A DNA stretch of 64,000 bases, taken from NCBI RefSeq assembly GCF_003967355.1, contig NZ_BIFH01000019.1, positions 124,001-188,000 of the forward strand, in the 5' to 3' direction. Below are positions 60,976 through 64,000 of the stretch, in pieces. The notes beneath the pieces were generated by a model. That model was not told the DNA's origin, made no database searches, and was given only the letters and a program-made list of their open reading frames with translations. A program made the translations under genes and the position numbers. The first letter of the stretch is position 1; each line of letters opens with the position of its first letter. Origin of the DNA: Embleya hyalina (GTDB lineage Bacteria; Actinomycetota; Actinomycetes; Streptomycetales; Streptomycetaceae).

Positions 60976-62178
60976 ATGCCGCCTTTCGATCACCCTGTCG
61001 ACGCAACGCTCGCACCCCGCTCGGGTGCCGTGGGGATCCGCGCCGCGAAATTCGACACCAGCGGGGACATCTACACCGAGTTCAGCGGCTTCGAGGTCAC
61101 GATTCACCTGAGCAGGGAAGCCGTCGAGTGGATCGGCACCATGGAGAAGCTCTTCGACGCGTACCTGGAAGTGTCCATGGAGGCGCTGGAGGAGGTCGCG
61201 CCGTTCTTCGACCTGATCAGTGCCTACATCCAGGCCAACGTGACGGCGATCGAGGCCGTCTCCGAGACGGTGCCGGACGGGCGGGTCAAACTGGTGGGGG
61301 TCATTCCCTTCGCCGTCCTGGTGCCCGAACCCGACGAGGGCTATGTCCCCCCGGGAGGCTGGAACCCCCCGGCCGTCGTGAACGGCCTGCGGTGGTGGAC
61401 CGTGAACTCCATCAACCTCTACAAGGGCCGTTGGTGTTTCACGTCCACCAATTCGAACCCGAACGCGTCCTCGGTGTCGTCGATCTACTTCACCACGGAC
61501 TACGACGGGAACTCCATGCACATCACCCCTCGGGATTTCCGGGACACCTACGGATGGACCGGCCTCAGAGGCCACTCGGAGTTCAACAGCGGGCTGGATA
61601 CGTGCGTGTACGTCCCCCGCACCGGGATGTGGTGGCTGTTCAACGGCATTTACTGCGCGAGGACGAACGGCTACGGAGACACCGTCACCTGGTCGCCGCA
61701 GAGACTGACCGACGTCTGGCGGGGGTTCGCCCGGATCGCCAACGGAGAGTTCGGCCGGGAGGAGAAGGAACATTGGGCCGGCGGCGTCTCCTGTGTCACG
61801 GCCGTCGACGACTACTACGTGTTCACCGCCGGAACCCGGGTCGCCTTCATCGCGGCGGGCAGCGGAGACTTCAAAGCCGACTGGCCCCGCCCCGTGGGCC
61901 TGACCGACGTATGGCCCGCTCTCGAGAACCTCCCCGCGGCCGGCATCAAGGACGGCAGCGGACCGAAGGCCGTGTGCTGGTACCAACACGGCAACACGAG
62001 GACATGGCTCCTGGTCTTCCACAGCAAGATCTTCGTCAACAGCTCCGCCTTCTACAGCCCGGTCGGTTTCATCTACGACTACCTGGCATGTCGATCCGAC
62101 GTGGCGAACGAGCACTTCAGCTGGAACGCGATGTTCAACTACCTGAACGGCCCCTGGCCCTACCCTCGTTGCGATTGA
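60976..62178 (+). CDS. 400-residue protein of unknown function
   Basis: A well-initiated gene (GGAGG before the ATG) encoding a cytoplasmic-type protein without signal peptide. Residues about 40-90 form a long amphipathic helical segment (EWIGTMEKLFDAYLEVSME, VAPFFDLISAYIQANVT), then a hydrophobic VGVIPFAVLVPEP. The C-terminal 270 residues are rich in Trp, Tyr and Gly with beta-propeller-like strands (YKGRWCFTSTN, TGMWWLFNGIYC, DDYYVFTAGTRVAFIAAG, NTRTWLLVFHSKIF), and the motif LTDVW occurs twice. I do not recognise a family. Composition and helical N-terminus suggest a lectin-like or toxin-like protein, but this is only an impression. Confidence 0.7.
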   Translation: MPPFDHPVDATLAPRSGAVGIRAAKFDTSGDIYTEFSGFEVTIHLSREAVEWIGTMEKLFDAYLEVSMEALEEVAPFFDLISAYIQANVTAIEAVSETVPDGRVKLVGVIPFAVLVPEPDEGYVPPGGWNPPAVVNGLRWWTVNSINLYKGRWCFTSTNSNPNASSVSSIYFTTDYDGNSMHITPRDFRDTYGWTGLRGHSEFNSGLDTCVYVPRTGMWWLFNGIYCARTNGYGDTVTWSPQRLTDVWRGFARIANGEFGREEKEHWAGGVSCVTAVDDYYVFTAGTRVAFIAAGSGDFKADWPRPVGLTDVWPALENLPAAGIKDGSGPKAVCWYQHGNTRTWLLVFHSKIFVNSSAFYSPVGFIYDYLACRSDVANEHFSWNAMFNYLNGPWPYPRCD

Positions 62179-62467
62179 CGGCGTCGCCCCGGGGGTGCGC
62201 GCCGCACGGCGAAGACCCGGTCGTCGGCGCGGGTCCGGGGGCGGCGACCCGGCGGTGTCCCGCGCCCACCACCCAGGGCGTGTGGCTGCGCGTGATGTTC
62301 GGTCTCCACCGGTAGCAGACCGAGCCGCACCGCCGCCGAATTCGCACCCGTGATCGGCGAATGCACGACAGTGGCGACGATCCGATGCCCGACCGGCCCC
62401 GAGGCCGGCCGGGCATCGCGTTCCGGCGCCGTCCGGGCCGGCTTCGGGTGCCCGGATCGGTCCGCGG

Positions 62468-62734
62468 TCACCGGCTCCGGGCGTACCGCGCTCGGGTCTT
62501 GGCGCGATTGCCGCACTCGGCCATCGAACACCACCGCCGCCGCCGCCCGTTCTTCGACACGTCCGCGAACCAGAGCGTGCACTCCGGGTTCGCGCGGCGC
62601 CTGATCCGCTCCGGATCGGCGGTGCGCAGCAACTCCAGGTAGACGCACGCCACTTCCCAGGCCGGCCGCCACCCCGGGTCGGCGACGTGCACCCGCACCG
62701 TCCCGTGCGCCGCGCGCCCCGCACGCCTTCGCAC
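62468..62734 (-). pseudogene. Truncated CGNR zinc-finger regulator
   Basis: The C-terminal zinc finger of a CGNR (ABATE-domain) protein is clear: CTLWFADVSKNGRRRRWCS and ECGNRAKTRARYARSR. The approximately 100-residue N-terminal ligand-binding ABATE domain is missing: upstream sequence becomes unrelated within about 30 residues and runs towards the start region of the next gene. The zinc ligands are retained, so a short DNA-binding remnant could in principle be made, but no RBS was seen. Confidence 0.6.
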
Positions 62735-62790
62735 CGGTCGTCGGCTCGAATTGGGATGCCCATCCAGCCGGGAGCTTGTATGAATACCCC

Positions 62791-63342
62791 ATGTCGATTC
62801 GTGTGCGGCTTGCCGATCTGAACCACGCGAACTGGGAGGAGGTGGTCGAGCTGACGGTTTCCCGGGAACAACGCGACTTCATCGCGCCGAACGTGTACTC
62901 GATCGCGGAGAGTCGTTTTCTCCCGGGCTTCGTGACCAGGGCGGTGCTGCACGAGGGGCGCGCGGTGGGTTTCGCGATGTACGGACCCGATCCCGACGAC
63001 GGGGAGATCTGGCTCTACCGCTTGATGATCGACGAGGCCCACCAGGCGCGGGGCCTGGGCCGCGCCGCTCTCCGGGAAGTCGTCACGCACGTGGGGGAGG
63101 TCTTCTCGGCACCCCTGCTCCGGCTCGGCGTACGTGCCGACAACGTCGCGGCCAGGACCCTGTACATCTCCGCCGGATTCGTTCCCACCGGCCGGGTCTT
63201 CGGCGACGAGGAGGTCTTGGACCTGCGCCTCGCCGATGAGCCCGTCCCGGACCGGACGGACACAGTGCTCGACCGCGTGCGTCGGCCGACGGGTTTTGCC
63301 GGTGGCGAGGATATCGGTGTGCCGTGGGGGATCGCCGACTGA
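62791..63342 (+). CDS. GNAT-family acetyltransferase, BltD-like
   Basis: A 183-residue acetyltransferase. The N-terminus MSIRVRLADLNHANWEEVV and the sequence EQRDFIAPNVYSIAES closely resemble BltD-type spermine/spermidine acetyltransferases. The acetyl-CoA motif is RLMIDEAHQARGLGRAALRE, and NVAARTLYISAGFVPTG ends the domain. It probably acetylates polyamines or a related amine. The ATG at the family N-terminus is used; a TTG five codons upstream is the alternative. Confidence 0.88.
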   Translation: MSIRVRLADLNHANWEEVVELTVSREQRDFIAPNVYSIAESRFLPGFVTRAVLHEGRAVGFAMYGPDPDDGEIWLYRLMIDEAHQARGLGRAALREVVTHVGEVFSAPLLRLGVRADNVAARTLYISAGFVPTGRVFGDEEVLDLRLADEPVPDRTDTVLDRVRRPTGFAGGEDIGVPWGIAD

Positions 63343-63355
63343 TAGTCCTTGGCGC

Positions 63356-64000
63356 GTGATCACTCCTTTTCAGGCGGCGTCCTTCCGTCGTTCCATACCC
63401 GTGGCCGTGGCTCTGTTGTTGGCCGCCGGGTGTACCGGAGGCTCCGGTGACGGTGCGTCGAACGCCGCCGCCGGCAAGCCGGTTCCCCCGCAGGTGACGA
63501 CCGGGACGGCCGCGGCCACCCCACCACCCGCGCCGCCGAAGCCCAAGGGGGCGGCGGACCCGGCGCTGCGGGCCTTCTACGAACAGAAGATTTCCTGGAA
63601 GGCGTGCACGGACGACCCCAAGACGAAGAAGAAGAACGAGAGCGAATTCCGGTGCGGGACCTTCAAGGTGCCGCTGGATTACACCGCGCCCGGCGGCAAG
63701 TCGCTGGACATCGCCGTCATGCAACACCCGGCCGCCAAGCCCGATCAGCGGATCGGCTCGCTCGTGTTGAACCCCGGCGGACCCGGGGGCTCTGGCCAGG
63801 ATTTCGTCAAGTACGCATTCGACGAGTTCGACGGTCCTCTGCACGACCGCTACGACATCCTCGGCTTCGACCCGCGCGGTGTGGCCGACAGCGCGCCCGT
63901 ACGGTGCCTGGACGACAAGGCCCGGGACGAGCGCAACGCCCGGGACTCGCCCCGCGATCCGGTCGAACGCAAGGCGCACGGCGAGCGCAGCGGCAAGGAG
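63356..64000 (+). CDS. Secreted lipoprotein alpha/beta hydrolase, TAP-like peptidase (partial)
   Basis: The first 215 residues of a protein that runs off the window. A signal peptide ends in VAVALLLAAGC, giving a lipidated cysteine. A Pro/Ala/Thr-rich linker follows, then an alpha/beta hydrolase domain starting around WKACTDDPK, with the oxyanion motif LNPGGPGGSG and the region YDILGFDPRGV. These features match the tripeptidyl aminopeptidase/SlpD-like proteases of Streptomyces. The catalytic Ser, Asp and His lie beyond the window. The GTG start fits the signal peptide length, but its RBS is weak. Confidence 0.85.
   Translation, partial: MITPFQAASFRRSIPVAVALLLAAGCTGGSGDGASNAAAGKPVPPQVTTGTAAATPPPAPPKPKGAADPALRAFYEQKISWKACTDDPKTKKKNESEFRCGTFKVPLDYTAPGGKSLDIAVMQHPAAKPDQRIGSLVLNPGGPGGSGQDFVKYAFDEFDGPLHDRYDILGFDPRGVADSAPVRCLDDKARDERNARDSPRDPVERKAHGERSGKE

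Overview
The window is 64 kb of very GC-rich DNA with tightly packed genes, many GTG starts and 4-bp ATGA/GTGA overlaps between translationally coupled genes. Snapalysin, DUF5937-type ArsR and DUF5959-like proteins, Tat-exported enzymes, NarL-type two-component pairs next to MMPL exporters and a B12 riboswitch all point to a streptomycete-like actinomycete, most likely chromosomal accessory DNA. The genus cannot be fixed from the sequence alone. I saw no rRNA, tRNA, CRISPR array or intact insertion sequence.

Layout. 1-258: end of a sugar aminotransferase-like gene. 312-13350: a coherent catabolic island with a Baeyer-Villiger monooxygenase, an HSL-type esterase, an MFS transporter, a possible Fe(II)/2OG oxygenase, a FadR-type regulator, aldehyde and alcohol dehydrogenases, an enoyl-CoA hydratase and a pair of acyl-CoA dehydrogenases. 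The inferred route is ketone to ester, then hydrolysis, alcohol to aldehyde to acid, and beta-oxidation. 13593-17720: exported PhoD phosphatase, a small membrane protein and a two-component system. 17850-21760: cobalamin riboswitch and btuFCD-type operon ending in a CbiX-like/[2Fe-2S] fusion. 21952-25547: small stress, regulatory and SUKH genes. 25618-29882: two-component system divergent from an MMPL exporter.

30028-44740: a secretome-rich stretch (three-repeat ricin-like protein, Tat-exported beta-helix protein, snapalysin, papain-like cysteine protease with a membrane-anchored partner, large unknown secreted protein), interspersed with an AraC/aldehyde dehydrogenase/NTF2 unit and a methyltransferase. 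41599-46582 also holds two orphan candidates for ribosomally made peptides: a 68-residue protein ending in a Cys/Thr/Ser-rich tail, and a 53-residue six-cysteine peptide with its own promoter-like sequence, RBS and terminator. A decayed S26 signal-peptidase-like fragment lies beside the second.

46859-64000: metallophosphoesterase lacking its first metal motif, TerD-VWA protein, NUDIX, MarR divergent from an FMN-reductase/GNAT fusion across a long inverted repeat, a second two-component/MMPL module, acetyltransferases, a kinase-fold protein, an RNA 2',3'-cyclic phosphodiesterase, two gene remnants (MalT/LuxR and CGNR), an unusual 400-residue unknown protein, and the start of a secreted TAP-like peptidase.

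The leads most worth following are the six-cysteine peptide, the 68-residue peptide, the inverted repeat that spans both start codons of the MarR/fusion pair, the oxygenase-centred catabolic island, and the 400-residue unknown. Most hairpins listed as terminators are perfect inverted repeats without a U-tract, as is usual in streptomycetes.
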